A stretch of DNA of 64,000 nucleotides from CAZFVY01 sp964522665. Lineage in GTDB: Bacteria; Verrucomicrobiota; Verrucomicrobiia; Limisphaerales; CAZFVY01. A program made the translations under genes and the position numbers. The notes under the pieces were generated by a model. That model saw nothing but the letters and a program-made list of their open reading frames with translations. It did no database searches and was not told the origin of the DNA. Of this stretch, positions 31,794 through 40,576 are shown piece by piece. The stretch lies in the NCBI GenBank assembly GCA_964522665.1, contig CAZFVY010000010.1, positions 1-64,000 on the forward strand, written 5' to 3'. Position 1 is the stretch's first letter; every line of letters begins with the position of its first letter.

Positions 31794-34700
31794 TTGAAAG
31801 TGGGGCGAAGACTGGAACAACCATTGAATTACAAACGCCGACCGCGCCACTACTGGCAAATCGCAGTCGTCTGGCTCCTTTTCGCTATCGCGCCGTTCGT
31901 GTGGGGACAAGCCCTGAACCTTGAGGAGCGTGGCTCCCCGGTAATTGACGTCAGCGACCTGCGCCGACTCGCCCAGCCAGCGGCCGACCGACAGCCTCGG
32001 GCCGTGATCGAAGGCGTGATCACTTACAGCGATCCGCTGGATCGGTTTCTATATATTCAAGACCGCACCGGCGGAATCATGGTCCGCCCTCGACTCGGCC
32101 AGAAAGTTCCCAACCCGGGTGAGCGCGTTCGGGTGGAAGGCTCCGTCGAATTCGACCCCCAATCGACGGCCATCGACCAGGCGTTTCTTTTTACCTTGGG
32201 CGCCGCGCCGATGCCCGAGCCGGTCCCCTGCGACTTCGCCGCGCTCTCGGCCGGTCGCGGCCTCGACCGTTGGGTCGAGGTCCGGGGCACCGTCCGTTCC
32301 GTCGTCGAACAGCGCGGGCGCCTGGCTCTTGAAATCACGATGCAAGGCCAGCGAGTTCGCGCGTGGGTGCAAGACCTCCACGACCCGCTTGAGGTTCAAC
32401 GTCTGCTCCTCAACGCCACCGTCCGGGTTCGGGGCGTTTTTAGCGCCTGGGCCTACAGTAATCGCTCATCCGCGCAGATTCGCCTACTCGTGCCCGACCT
32501 CGCTGACCTCGTGATTGAGAACGCCGGTCTCGCCGATCAATTCGCGCTGCCCGTGACGCCCATGGCCGAGTTACTCACCAACTCCGTCTTTGCGGACACG
32601 CTCGTTCACGTCCGCGGCTTGGTCACTGGGCAGGCGCCGGGCGGCGGGCTGACCGTGGCGGATGGGTCCGTCGCCGTCCGGATCCAGGAATCGCCCGACG
32701 GTCTGGCCCGAGTCGCGGACCTCCTCGACGTCGTGGGATTCCCCACTCGAAGCGGAACGGAATTGTCGCTTGAGGACGCGATGACCCGGGTCGTAGTCCT
32801 GGCGCCCTCGCTTTCAGCCGCCGGAACCGCCGCTGCGCCTGGTGGGACGCCCAGCGCCGTCGGTGGATATTGGCCATTATTGACTCGCGCCGCGGACATC
32901 CGTTCGATGTCCGCCACCGAAGCGGAACGCCATCGCCCCGCCCGGTTACGCGGCGTGGTGACCTACTACGATCGGGGTTGGAGTATGCTCTTCATCCAAG
33001 ACGCCAGCGGCGGCATCTACGTGCATCCCGACGGCAAGGAACCACCTTTGGCGGCCGGCGAATTGGTGGAAATTGACGGCGTCACGGGCGGCGGGCTATT
33101 CGCGCCGGTGCTGCGTCAGAACCGGATTCAACTCCTTGGTCACGTCCCCTTGCCCAGCCCGACCGAAAGCACGCTCGAGCAACTGCTCACCGGGGTCGAG
33201 GATTCCCAGTGGCTCGCTCTCACCGGCATCGTGCACAGCGTCGAGTTGGACGCCGGCCATCTGCTGGTCGGGCTGGGGGTGGAAGGCAAAGACCTCCGCG
33301 CCATCGTTCCTAGTTTTACGCGATTGCCCCCGCCCGATTGGGTGGACACGAAAGTCCGCGTCCAGGGCGTTTGCGGCGCGCGCTTCAACAGCCGCGTCCA
33401 ATTCGCCGGCGTCGAGATGTTCGCGCCATCCGAAGCCTCGGTGCAAGTGATCGAACCCGGCTCCGCCAACGCGCAGGAGCTGCCGCTCCGTTTAATCAAG
33501 GGACTGACCCGCCTTGCGCCGCCGGGCGTCTCCGAACATCGCCAAAAGGTCCGTGGCGTGGTCACCTTTCAACTCCCCGGAGTCTCACTTTACCTCCATG
33601 ATCCTTCGGGCAATCTTTACGTCCGCACGAGCCAGACCAACGAGCTTAGCCCCGGCGACGAAATCGAAGCGATCGGCTTTCCGACCCGCACCGATTACTC
33701 GCCCGCGCTCGAAAACACGACCTTTCGCCGGCTCGGCCCGGGTAAACCGCCGTCTCCCACACCGCAGCGGGCCGAACAGATATTGAAGGAAGCTCCGGAC
33801 TGCGAACTGGTCAAACTGCCAGGGTATCTGCTGGATCGGCTGAAGACGCCCGATGGCGAGGAGCTAACCTTGCAAGGTGATTCCACGATCTTCCAAGCGC
33901 GACTTTACGGTCCTCGCGCCAAGAGCGCATTGGAATCGCTGCCGCGCGGCGCCTTGGTTGAGTTGTCGGGCGTCTGCGCCATGATCTCGGACGAAAACCA
34001 TCGACCGACCTCCTTTCGCGTGCTCCTTCGCTCGGGAGCGGACGTGGTCGTATTGAAGCGCCCGCCCTGGTGGACTTGGAAACAAACCTCGTGGGTACTT
34101 GGGGCGCTGGTCACGGCGCTGCTGGCCGGCGCCGGCTGGGTTACCACGCTGCGTCAGCGCGTCCACGCCCAAACCGAAATGATCCGCCAGGACCTGGCCC
34201 GCGAACACGCCCTGGAGGACCGCTACCGCGGCCTTGTGGATAACGCCAACGACATCATCTACACCCATGATCTCGAGGGCAATTTCACCTCTCTCAACCG
34301 CGCCGGTGAACTGATTCTCGGCTATCCCCGGGAGCGCTTTGTGCGGATGAACGTCGCGGAGATCGTCCTGCCCGAAGGCCTGGAGAAAGCGCAGCAGATG
34401 CTGCAACGAAAATTGGCCGAGGGTGGCCGGACCACTTACGTGCTCCAAGTCCTCACGAGCGATCGCCGCGCGCGCACCCTCGAAATCAGCAGCCGCCTGG
34501 TCCAGCGCGACGACGGCGCCGCCGAAATCCAGGGCATCGCGCGGGACGCGACCGAGCGGCTGGAGTTGGAGGCCCAATTGCGTCATTCCCAAAAACTCGA
34601 GTCGCTCGGCCAACTGGCGGCCGGCGTGGCCCACGAGTTCAACAATATCATGACCATCATCCAAGGCCACGCGAGCCTGATCATATCGGATGACCTGCCT

Positions 34701-35300
34701 CCCCACAAAGTCCAGACCTCGCTGAAGCAGATCTCCGAGGCCGCTCTTCGCGCTGGAGCGCTCACCCGACAATTATTAACGTTCAGCCGCAAACAACCGC
34801 TTCGGATAAAGCCAGTGGACCTCAATGAAATCGTCGCGGGGGTCATCCGAATGCTCGGTCCGCTGCTCGGTTCCGGCATTCAGGTCAAATGCGACTACGC
34901 GCCCGGATTGCCGCCTGTGTCCGCGGACGCCGGGATGATTGAGCAGGTAATTCTCAACCTCGCCGTCAATTCGCGCGACGCGATGCCTCGCGGCGGCAAG
35001 GTCAACATTTGCACTTCGCTGGAACGAGTCGAAGGCTCCCAAAAACGCGGTAAGGCTGAATCGCCCGGTGGTCGCTTCGTCTGCCTGACCTTCGGCGACA
35101 CTGGCTGCGGCATGGACGCAAAGACCATGGCCCGGGTCTTCGATCCTTTTTTTACCACCAAGGAAGTCGGCAAAGGGACCGGATTGGGCTTGGCCACCGT
35201 TTACGGCATCATCGAACAGCACCGTGGCTGGATTGACGTCTCGAGCCAGCTCGACGTTGGGACCACTTTTCGGCTTTATTTGCCCTGCGCCGACGCGTGA
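31794..35300 (+). CDS. Hybrid-free sensor histidine kinase with OB-like repeat array and PAS domain
   Basis: This kinase has about 1168 residues. The start is uncertain: TTG 31794, GTG 31800 or TTG 31824; no ATG is suitable. An N-terminal hydrophobic segment (WQIAVVWLLFAIAPFVWGQ) is followed by about 690 residues with at least six OB-fold-like units of the pattern VRGVVTYxDxxxxLYIQDxSGGIYV ... PGDxVEVxG. A TM segment at about 765-785 (WVLGALVTALLAGAGWVTTL) leads to a PAS domain (about 809-920, YRGLVDNANDIIYTHD), HisKA with AAGVAHEFNNIMTIIQGHAS (His947), and HATPase_c with NLAVNSRDAMPRGG, FGDTGCGMD and GKGTGLGLATVYGI. No receiver domain and no adjacent response regulator were seen. Confidence 0.92.
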   Translation: MKVGRRLEQPLNYKRRPRHYWQIAVVWLLFAIAPFVWGQALNLEERGSPVIDVSDLRRLAQPAADRQPRAVIEGVITYSDPLDRFLYIQDRTGGIMVRPRLGQKVPNPGERVRVEGSVEFDPQSTAIDQAFLFTLGAAPMPEPVPCDFAALSAGRGLDRWVEVRGTVRSVVEQRGRLALEITMQGQRVRAWVQDLHDPLEVQRLLLNATVRVRGVFSAWAYSNRSSAQIRLLVPDLADLVIENAGLADQFALPVTPMAELLTNSVFADTLVHVRGLVTGQAPGGGLTVADGSVAVRIQESPDGLARVADLLDVVGFPTRSGTELSLEDAMTRVVVLAPSLSAAGTAAAPGGTPSAVGGYWPLLTRAADIRSMSATEAERHRPARLRGVVTYYDRGWSMLFIQDASGGIYVHPDGKEPPLAAGELVEIDGVTGGGLFAPVLRQNRIQLLGHVPLPSPTESTLEQLLTGVEDSQWLALTGIVHSVELDAGHLLVGLGVEGKDLRAIVPSFTRLPPPDWVDTKVRVQGVCGARFNSRVQFAGVEMFAPSEASVQVIEPGSANAQELPLRLIKGLTRLAPPGVSEHRQKVRGVVTFQLPGVSLYLHDPSGNLYVRTSQTNELSPGDEIEAIGFPTRTDYSPALENTTFRRLGPGKPPSPTPQRAEQILKEAPDCELVKLPGYLLDRLKTPDGEELTLQGDSTIFQARLYGPRAKSALESLPRGALVELSGVCAMISDENHRPTSFRVLLRSGADVVVLKRPPWWTWKQTSWVLGALVTALLAGAGWVTTLRQRVHAQTEMIRQDLAREHALEDRYRGLVDNANDIIYTHDLEGNFTSLNRAGELILGYPRERFVRMNVAEIVLPEGLEKAQQMLQRKLAEGGRTTYVLQVLTSDRRARTLEISSRLVQRDDGAAEIQGIARDATERLELEAQLRHSQKLESLGQLAAGVAHEFNNIMTIIQGHASLIISDDLPPHKVQTSLKQISEAALRAGALTRQLLTFSRKQPLRIKPVDLNEIVAGVIRMLGPLLGSGIQVKCDYAPGLPPVSADAGMIEQVILNLAVNSRDAMPRGGKVNICTSLERVEGSQKRGKAESPGGRFVCLTFGDTGCGMDAKTMARVFDPFFTTKEVGKGTGLGLATVYGIIEQHRGWIDVSSQLDVGTTFRLYLPCADA

Positions 35301-35316
35301 TCAAACTAACCGGCTC

Positions 35317-36138
35317 CTAACCGACCGTCGTCACCGTGATCTTGGCGCGCGCCGACAGCGCCTGGCCTTCCGTTTGGTCTAGCAGCAGCGTTTTTCCTGC
35401 CTCAATGGCGAGCGCCGAAATGCCTGCCGCGGCGCAGGTTTCCAGCGTCTTCAACCCCACGCACGGGATATCAAAACGCAGGTCGTGGTCTTCACGCGCC
35501 AGCTTCACGGCGATGGCGCCACCCGAACTTCCCGCCAATTGCCCCCCGCGCAAAAGGCAGGCGTCGGTCCCCTCGAACGCTTCGACCGCCAGGACCGCGC
35601 CATCCTTGACCACCACCGTTTGGCCAATCTCAAGTCGCGATACTTCCTTGGCGATGCGGAATCCAAATTCGACGTCCTGCCGCTGCGCCTCCGAAAGCCG
35701 TGGTCCCCAACTGAACCCTGGCCCCGGCATCAAAGGCTTAAGCCAGGGCGTGGCTTCGATCAACTCAATCCCATCCTTTTTCAATTCGGCGGCGATGGCG
35801 CCAAAGATGGTATGCGCGTTTTTTTCCGTGAGTCGAAAAAGCATCGCCATCGCCCGCAAGTCAGGCCGCAGATTGAAAAGATTCTTCGGCGCGATTTGCC
35901 CCGCCATCACGCACCGATCAACGCCCCATTGTTTGAAAGCCCCGATCAATTTCGAAAGCTGCCCTACCTTAAGCCAGACGATCTCGTCCACCAATCGCGC
36001 TAACGCGGGATCGGTTTCGCCCTCGAACGCCACCGCCACCACGCGCTCCACTCCCAGGCGCCGCGCCTGCTCCGCCAGCAACAGCGGCAACGAACGATTG
36101 CCGGCGATAATCCCGAGACGCTTTATTGATTCGGTCAT
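35317..36138 (-). CDS. lpxI: UDP-2,3-diacylglucosamine pyrophosphatase, LpxI type
   Basis: LpxI hydrolyses UDP-2,3-diacylglucosamine to lipid X and UMP in lipid A synthesis; it is the alternative to LpxH. The 273-residue protein starts RLGIIAGNRSLPLLLAEQAR, followed by VVAVAFEGETDP and the family motif VMAGQIAPKNLF. The second half has IEATPWLKPLMPGPG and VVVKDGAVLAVEAFEGTDA, the conserved catalytic region, and FDIPCVGLKTLE. The start at 36138 gives the normal length; a start 39 nt upstream is possible. It converges on the sensor kinase with 16 nt between stops. It indicates a lipopolysaccharide-type outer membrane. Confidence 0.94.
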   Translation of the reverse strand: MTESIKRLGIIAGNRSLPLLLAEQARRLGVERVVAVAFEGETDPALARLVDEIVWLKVGQLSKLIGAFKQWGVDRCVMAGQIAPKNLFNLRPDLRAMAMLFRLTEKNAHTIFGAIAAELKKDGIELIEATPWLKPLMPGPGFSWGPRLSEAQRQDVEFGFRIAKEVSRLEIGQTVVVKDGAVLAVEAFEGTDACLLRGGQLAGSSGGAIAVKLAREDHDLRFDIPCVGLKTLETCAAAGISALAIEAGKTLLLDQTEGQALSARAKITVTTVG

Positions 36139-36353
36139 CGGGAGGATTCTAACCAGCGCTCGGGGCGGAAGCGACATTTTCGTGGCCTGTGAATCCCATC
36201 GTCGCGCCCGGCGCCCACTCGATCACGCGGCTCCGACTGGTCGCGCTCGCGCGCCGCGACGCGGACGGGATTGCCGCGACGATTTTTGCTTTGACAAACG
36301 GGAGGCCAACCAGTGGCATGTTCACTATTCGACTGAACCCCGCGTACCATATT

Positions 36354-37130
36354 ATGTATCGACCTTTTTTATTAGCCGCCGCCTTGACCATCGCCGCGAG
36401 CATCGCCCCGCTCACTCTCCACGCCGCGGGCGCCCAGGATGAGCGTTTGTTCGAGCGGCGCACGTACCTCGCCGCGCCGGGCAAATTCGAAGAACTGCAC
36501 GCGCGCTTTCGAGAGCACACCCAGAAATTATTCGAAAAACACGGCATCGCAGTCATCGGCTATTGGGTTCCCACCGAAGAGAAGGACGGCGCGACTAACA
36601 CGCTTATCTATATGCTGGCATTTGCCAATCGCGCTGAGCACGACCGTCAGTGGAAAGAATTCGGCGCCGATCCCGATTGGCAGGCGGTCTGGAAAGCCTC
36701 CGAGGCGAACGGCAAGTTGGTCACCAAGGTGGAGTCAGTATTCCTCAAGGCCACCGATTATTCGCCGACCATCGCCGCTTCGGCCGCGGACGCGCCCCGC
36801 CTATTTGAACTTCGCACCTACGTCACGCCGCCGGGCAAACTCGCGGACCTTCACGTCCGTTTTCGCGACCACACGGTGGAATTGTTTCGCAAGCACGGCA
36901 TGACCAACGTTGGCTATTGGACGCCGATCGATGAAAAGGACGGCGCCGACAACACCTTGTTCTACATCGTGGCCCACCACGATCGCGCGGCGGCAAAGGC
37001 TTCCTGGAAAGCGTTCGTCGGTGACCCGGACTGGGTCGCCGCCAAGGCCGCGTCCGAGGTCAACGGCCCGTTGACGACGAAGGTCAGTTCAGTCTTCGCC
37101 GCGCCCACCGACTATTCGCCGACCAAATAG
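36354..37130 (+). CDS. Exported protein with two NIPSNAP domains
   Basis: This protein has 258 residues from the ATG that opens a signal peptide (MYRPFLLAAALTIAASIAP ... LHAAG). Two ferredoxin-like NIPSNAP domains follow, about 35-135 and 145-258, each with the FELRTYxxPPGKxxDLHxRFRDHTxxLFxKHG pattern and the ending TKVxSVFxxxTDYSPT. The halves are clearly tandem duplicates. NIPSNAP proteins are small dimeric ligand-binding folds; bacterial exported forms have no assigned reaction. It is followed 44 nt later by a secreted TIM-barrel isomerase-like gene, a common pairing of metabolic proteins in this phylum, but no pathway is deduced. Confidence 0.9.
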   Translation: MYRPFLLAAALTIAASIAPLTLHAAGAQDERLFERRTYLAAPGKFEELHARFREHTQKLFEKHGIAVIGYWVPTEEKDGATNTLIYMLAFANRAEHDRQWKEFGADPDWQAVWKASEANGKLVTKVESVFLKATDYSPTIAASAADAPRLFELRTYVTPPGKLADLHVRFRDHTVELFRKHGMTNVGYWTPIDEKDGADNTLFYIVAHHDRAAAKASWKAFVGDPDWVAAKAASEVNGPLTTKVSSVFAAPTDYSPTK

Positions 37131-37174
37131 ACCACCACGCGAAACCGTGACGAGTCGCATAAAATATCTCCGTT

Positions 37175-38062
37175 ATGTTCGATAATCGTTTAGGCTCAAC
37201 GTTGATCGGAAGAGCGGTCCGTTCGGCCTGCTCGGCTCTCGCGCTCGTCGCCGGCCTGGTCGCCAGCGCGCAGGCCCCCGCTCCGGCCTCGGTCGAGTTT
37301 AACCACCCGCTCGGGTTGCAGATGTACACGCTCCGCTTCGTAAAAGGCTCGCTGGCGGATAAGCTGGCGCTCGTCCAGAAGCTGGGACTTAAGGAGATCG
37401 AAGGCGGCGTTGGCGGCTCGCCGGCGGAAGCCCGGGCGCTATTCGAACGTTACGGGTTGAAATGTACCAGCATCGGCGCCAGCTACGAGCAGGTGCAAAA
37501 GGACATCGACAAGATCATCGCGAACGCCAAAGGCGTCGGCGCCAGTTACGTCATGGTGGCCTGGATTCCGCATAACGGCGATTTCACCGAGGAAGGCGTT
37601 CACCGAGCGGCGGCCGACTTCAACGCGTGGGGCAAGAAGTTCAAGGAGAATGGCATCAAATTCTGCTACCACACCCACGGCTACGAATTCCGCCGCTCGG
37701 GTGATGGCACGCTCTTCGATCTCCTGATGAAAGAAACGAACCCCGAAGAGGTTTTCTACGAAATGGACGTTTTCTGGGTCGCCCATTCGGGGACAGACCC
37801 GATCCACCTGCTCAAACAATATCCCCAGCGCTTTCGGTTGATGCACCTGAAGGACTTGCAGAAGGGGTTTGTCGGTGATTTCACCGGACACGCTCCGGAT
37901 GAAACGAGCGTGCCGCTGGGCGAGGGCCAAATTGATTACCCGACGCTGCTGAAGGTCGCTCAAGACGCCGGCGTCGAACGCTATTACATCGAGGACGAGG
38001 CGAAGGATGCCGTCGATCATCTTCCCCTCACGCTACGCTTCCTCACTGCCCAAAAATTCTAA
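37175..38062 (+). CDS. Exported sugar phosphate isomerase/epimerase-like TIM barrel
   Basis: This 295-residue protein has a signal peptide (SACSALALVAGLVASAQA). The xylose isomerase-like TIM barrel (AP endonuclease family 2) begins LGLQMYTLRF and includes GLKEIEGG, MVAWIPHNGDF, KFCYHTHGYEF and VFYEMDVFWVAHSGTDP, then RLMHLKDLQKGF and RYYIEDEAKDA. The Glu, His and Asp residues at strand ends match the usual metal site. Export of this fold is unusual outside Verrucomicrobiota, Planctomycetota and Bacteroidota, where it often handles keto sugars. Substrate is unknown. Confidence 0.9.
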   Translation: MFDNRLGSTLIGRAVRSACSALALVAGLVASAQAPAPASVEFNHPLGLQMYTLRFVKGSLADKLALVQKLGLKEIEGGVGGSPAEARALFERYGLKCTSIGASYEQVQKDIDKIIANAKGVGASYVMVAWIPHNGDFTEEGVHRAAADFNAWGKKFKENGIKFCYHTHGYEFRRSGDGTLFDLLMKETNPEEVFYEMDVFWVAHSGTDPIHLLKQYPQRFRLMHLKDLQKGFVGDFTGHAPDETSVPLGEGQIDYPTLLKVAQDAGVERYYIEDEAKDAVDHLPLTLRFLTAQKF

Positions 38063-38102
38063 CGCCAACCCTCGTGGCGCTCGAGACCAGCCATTCGATC
38101 CC

Positions 38103-38585
38103 GTGACCGTCACCCCGCCCACCGTGCTCGCGGCGCTCCCGGGAAGATTCTTCCTGGTGGTTGTGCTTTTCGCAGTGGTTCTGATCCGCGCCTTGTTTTC
38201 CGGCGGCGGGCGGCGGCGGCGCGAATTGCCGCGGAGCCCGCTGCCGCCCGGCGCGAAAGATCCGCGCCGAACCTTTACGCGGGACGCCACCGGGAGGCTC
38301 GGCAACGCGGCGTGGTTGGAAGTTGCTTCGCCACCGAACGATCAGCCTCCGTCTGTCTCCCCGCCTGAAATTGCGCCCTCACCTGCGACGCCTACCCATA
38401 GTCATCCGGTTCCCCACCCTGCCCCCCACGCCGATGCCGCTCCAGCCCATCATTCCCCGGCGGAGTCGGCCTTCCATCATCCGCCCAGTCCGCCGATGGA
38501 CGCCAGCGTCAACCAGGCGCCTTGCTTCGATTCCGGTGCGGGCTTCTCCAGCGGCGGCGACACCGGCTCCCCGGGCGGCGGATAA
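38103..38585 (+). CDS. Small membrane-anchored Pro/His-rich protein with Gly-rich tail
   Basis: This 160-residue frame starts at GTG, about 40 nt after the TIM-barrel gene. One TM helix (RFFLVVVLFAVVLIRALF) is followed by GGGRRRRELP, so the rest is probably cytoplasmic. It then has a Pro/His-rich stretch (HSHPVPHPAPHADAAPAHH) and a C-terminus FDSGAGFSSGGDTGSPGGG, a tail style seen in TPM-domain and other membrane proteins. The TM-then-Arg pattern and the distinct tail make it a likely gene, but no family was recognised. It converges on the flavoprotein gene. Confidence 0.5.
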   Translation: MTVTPPTVLAALPGRFFLVVVLFAVVLIRALFSGGGRRRRELPRSPLPPGAKDPRRTFTRDATGRLGNAAWLEVASPPNDQPPSVSPPEIAPSPATPTHSHPVPHPAPHADAAPAHHSPAESAFHHPPSPPMDASVNQAPCFDSGAGFSSGGDTGSPGGG

Positions 38586-38633
38586 CGGCGCCTCGTCGAA
38601 GGTCGCCCAAAAAAATGGGTGAGTCGCAGCCGG

Positions 38634-40025
38634 TTATCGTTGGGGAATCTTGCCGGCCAGTTCCTCGGCCGGATAAGTCCAAATCTCCGCCAAGGTCGGA
38701 TGATAATGCGGCATGGCCGCCAGTTCGTGGACTGACATCTGTTTATACATCGCGGCGGTGATCTCATGAATCAAATCGCTCCCTTGCGGCCCAACCACGC
38801 AGCCGCCGAGGATTTCGCCGTTGGCTGGATTCGCCAGCAGTTTCACAAAGCCGTCAGTGGCTTCCATGATCAGGGACTTGCCGTGATCGTTGAAGGGGTA
38901 GCTCGCGGCCAGATACGGCACGCCGGTCGTTTTCGCCTCTTTCTCGGTCAACCCGACGATTGCGACCTGGGGCTCGGTGAACACGACGCTCGTCAACAGG
39001 CGATAGTTGATGCTCCGTTTCTTATGCGGGTGAACGATATTGTGGCCGGCAATTTCCCCTTGCTGTACCGCCAAGTGCACAATCTCATGCGGCCCCGTGC
39101 AGTCGCCGGCGGCATAGATATGATGGGCCGTGGTTTGCATCTCCGTGTTCGCTAGGATACGATCATGTTCCGTAAAGACCCCGGCTCGCTCCAGGCCGAG
39201 CGTGGCGGTGTTGGGAATGCGCCCGAGCGCGAACAAAATCTCCTCCGCGGCCACCCGCACCGTTTGTCCGCCATGCTGGAAGGACACCACTTTCATCCCT
39301 CCTTCGCGCCAGGCGTCGGTCAAACGGGTGCCGGTAAAGAGAGTCAAACCTTCGCGCCGAAAGACCTTTTCCAACTCAATCGCCGCGTCATCATCAAACC
39401 CGCGGATTAAATGCTCACCCCTCTGGATCAGCGTGACGTTGACGTCAAACCGGGCAAAAAACTGCGCCAACTCAACGGCGACCGCCCCACCCCCGAGGAC
39501 AATTAGGGATTTCGGCAGTTTGGTCAGCGCCAGCGCGTCATCGCTCGTCCAATAGCCGATCTCCTTCAATTGAGGCAAAGGCGGCGGGGCGACGATTGAC
39601 CCCGTGCTGATTAGAAAATTTCGCGCCGTTAACGTCTCCCCCGAACTCAGCCGCAGGGAGTGGTCATCGGCGAAAGCGGCTTGCGCGCGAATCAGTTTAA
39701 ACTGCCCCGAGGTAAGCTGTTGCCGTCGATAAGTCGCGAAATTCTCGATCAGTTTCGCCTTCCGCGCCATCACCTGCGTGAAGTCGAATCCAACCCCGAG
39801 TGGACGGATGCCCCACACGCCGGCGCGGCGAGCCTGATGCAGCACTTCGGCCGCGTAAAGCAGCGCCTTGGTCGGCATGCAGCCTCGCAGGATGCATAAG
39901 CCGCCCAGTTCCTCCCCGCCATCGATTACCGCCGCGCGCAAACCCGCGCCGGCGACGGTCCGCGCCGCCGCGTAACCGCCGCTGCCGCCACCGACGATCG
40001 CGACATCATAATCGAATTGTTTCAT
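38634..40025 (-). CDS. Pyridine nucleotide-disulfide oxidoreductase (dihydrolipoamide dehydrogenase-like)
   Basis: This 463-residue flavoprotein has an FAD site YDVAIVGGGSGGYAAART, a redox-active disulfide LCILRGCMPTKAL (CxxxxC), an NAD(P) site LIVLGGGAVAVELAQFFARF, the second FAD motif IYAAGDCTGPHEIVHLAV, and the C-terminal dimer domain with PHYHPTLAEIW (catalytic His/Glu region). The layout matches lipoamide dehydrogenase, mercuric reductase and related enzymes. No E1/E2 dehydrogenase genes are nearby, and no extra Cys pair for mercury is seen at the C-terminus, so the partner substrate is open. Cytoplasmic; single gene. Confidence 0.9.
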   Translation of the reverse strand: MKQFDYDVAIVGGGSGGYAAARTVAGAGLRAAVIDGGEELGGLCILRGCMPTKALLYAAEVLHQARRAGVWGIRPLGVGFDFTQVMARKAKLIENFATYRRQQLTSGQFKLIRAQAAFADDHSLRLSSGETLTARNFLISTGSIVAPPPLPQLKEIGYWTSDDALALTKLPKSLIVLGGGAVAVELAQFFARFDVNVTLIQRGEHLIRGFDDDAAIELEKVFRREGLTLFTGTRLTDAWREGGMKVVSFQHGGQTVRVAAEEILFALGRIPNTATLGLERAGVFTEHDRILANTEMQTTAHHIYAAGDCTGPHEIVHLAVQQGEIAGHNIVHPHKKRSINYRLLTSVVFTEPQVAIVGLTEKEAKTTGVPYLAASYPFNDHGKSLIMEATDGFVKLLANPANGEILGGCVVGPQGSDLIHEITAAMYKQMSVHELAAMPHYHPTLAEIWTYPAEELAGKIPQR

Positions 40026-40144
40026 TCATGGTAAGGATGAGGGCTTCTGCCGTTTTTTTCAATCCAATTTGACGCGCGATCGAGCGAGCGTTCGAGAAAC
40101 CGAGCCACCGTTGACACTCTTGACCGGCGTGAGATAATTCGCGC

Positions 40145-40570
40145 ATGAGCAATGTCATCGTTCCCCGTAGTCCGCGCGAGACCATGGCCGGCTGGCCCCA
40201 TTTGCCTCGTTTTGTTGACAAGATTCGCCTCCATCTCGCCGGTAAATTGCCTCCGGACTATCAGGAAAACTTCACTCGCGGTTTCGACGGCTGGTGGTTG
40301 AAAGCCGCCGGCCTCGACGCGCAAACATTCATCGAAGTGGTGGTCAACACCACTTGCGACGGCCAGGTCTGCGATTGGGTGCGCGGCAACGTCAAAAAGA
40401 CCGAGGCGGACAAAGAAGCTTTTCGCGATTCCCTCCTCAACTACCCTAAAGCCGGCGATGAAGCCGCCGCCGCCCGCTTGAAGATGCGCAAAGAACAAGC
40501 CGGCTTCGGCCGGCGTGATGACATCAAATGTTTCGTCGATTTCATCGATGCCGACGAAAAGCGCCTGTAA
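40145..40570 (+). CDS. DUF5069 domain-containing protein
   Basis: This 141-residue cytoplasmic protein has the typical start VPRSPRETMAGWPHLPRFVDKIRLHLAGKLP and then GFDGWWLKAAGLDAQTFIEVV and DWVRGNVKKTEADKEAF. This all-helical family is widespread in Verrucomicrobiota and has no known function. It lies seven bases before hydantoinase A, so it may be read with that operon, although its role there is unclear. Confidence 0.85.
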   Translation: MSNVIVPRSPRETMAGWPHLPRFVDKIRLHLAGKLPPDYQENFTRGFDGWWLKAAGLDAQTFIEVVVNTTCDGQVCDWVRGNVKKTEADKEAFRDSLLNYPKAGDEAAAARLKMRKEQAGFGRRDDIKCFVDFIDADEKRL

Positions 40571-40576
40571 CGGCGC

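Noticed and set aside
31688..31924. 78-codon frame overlapping the start of the OB-repeat kinase
   Set aside because: It begins inside the right arm of the long palindrome and overlaps the kinase in another frame. No protein features.
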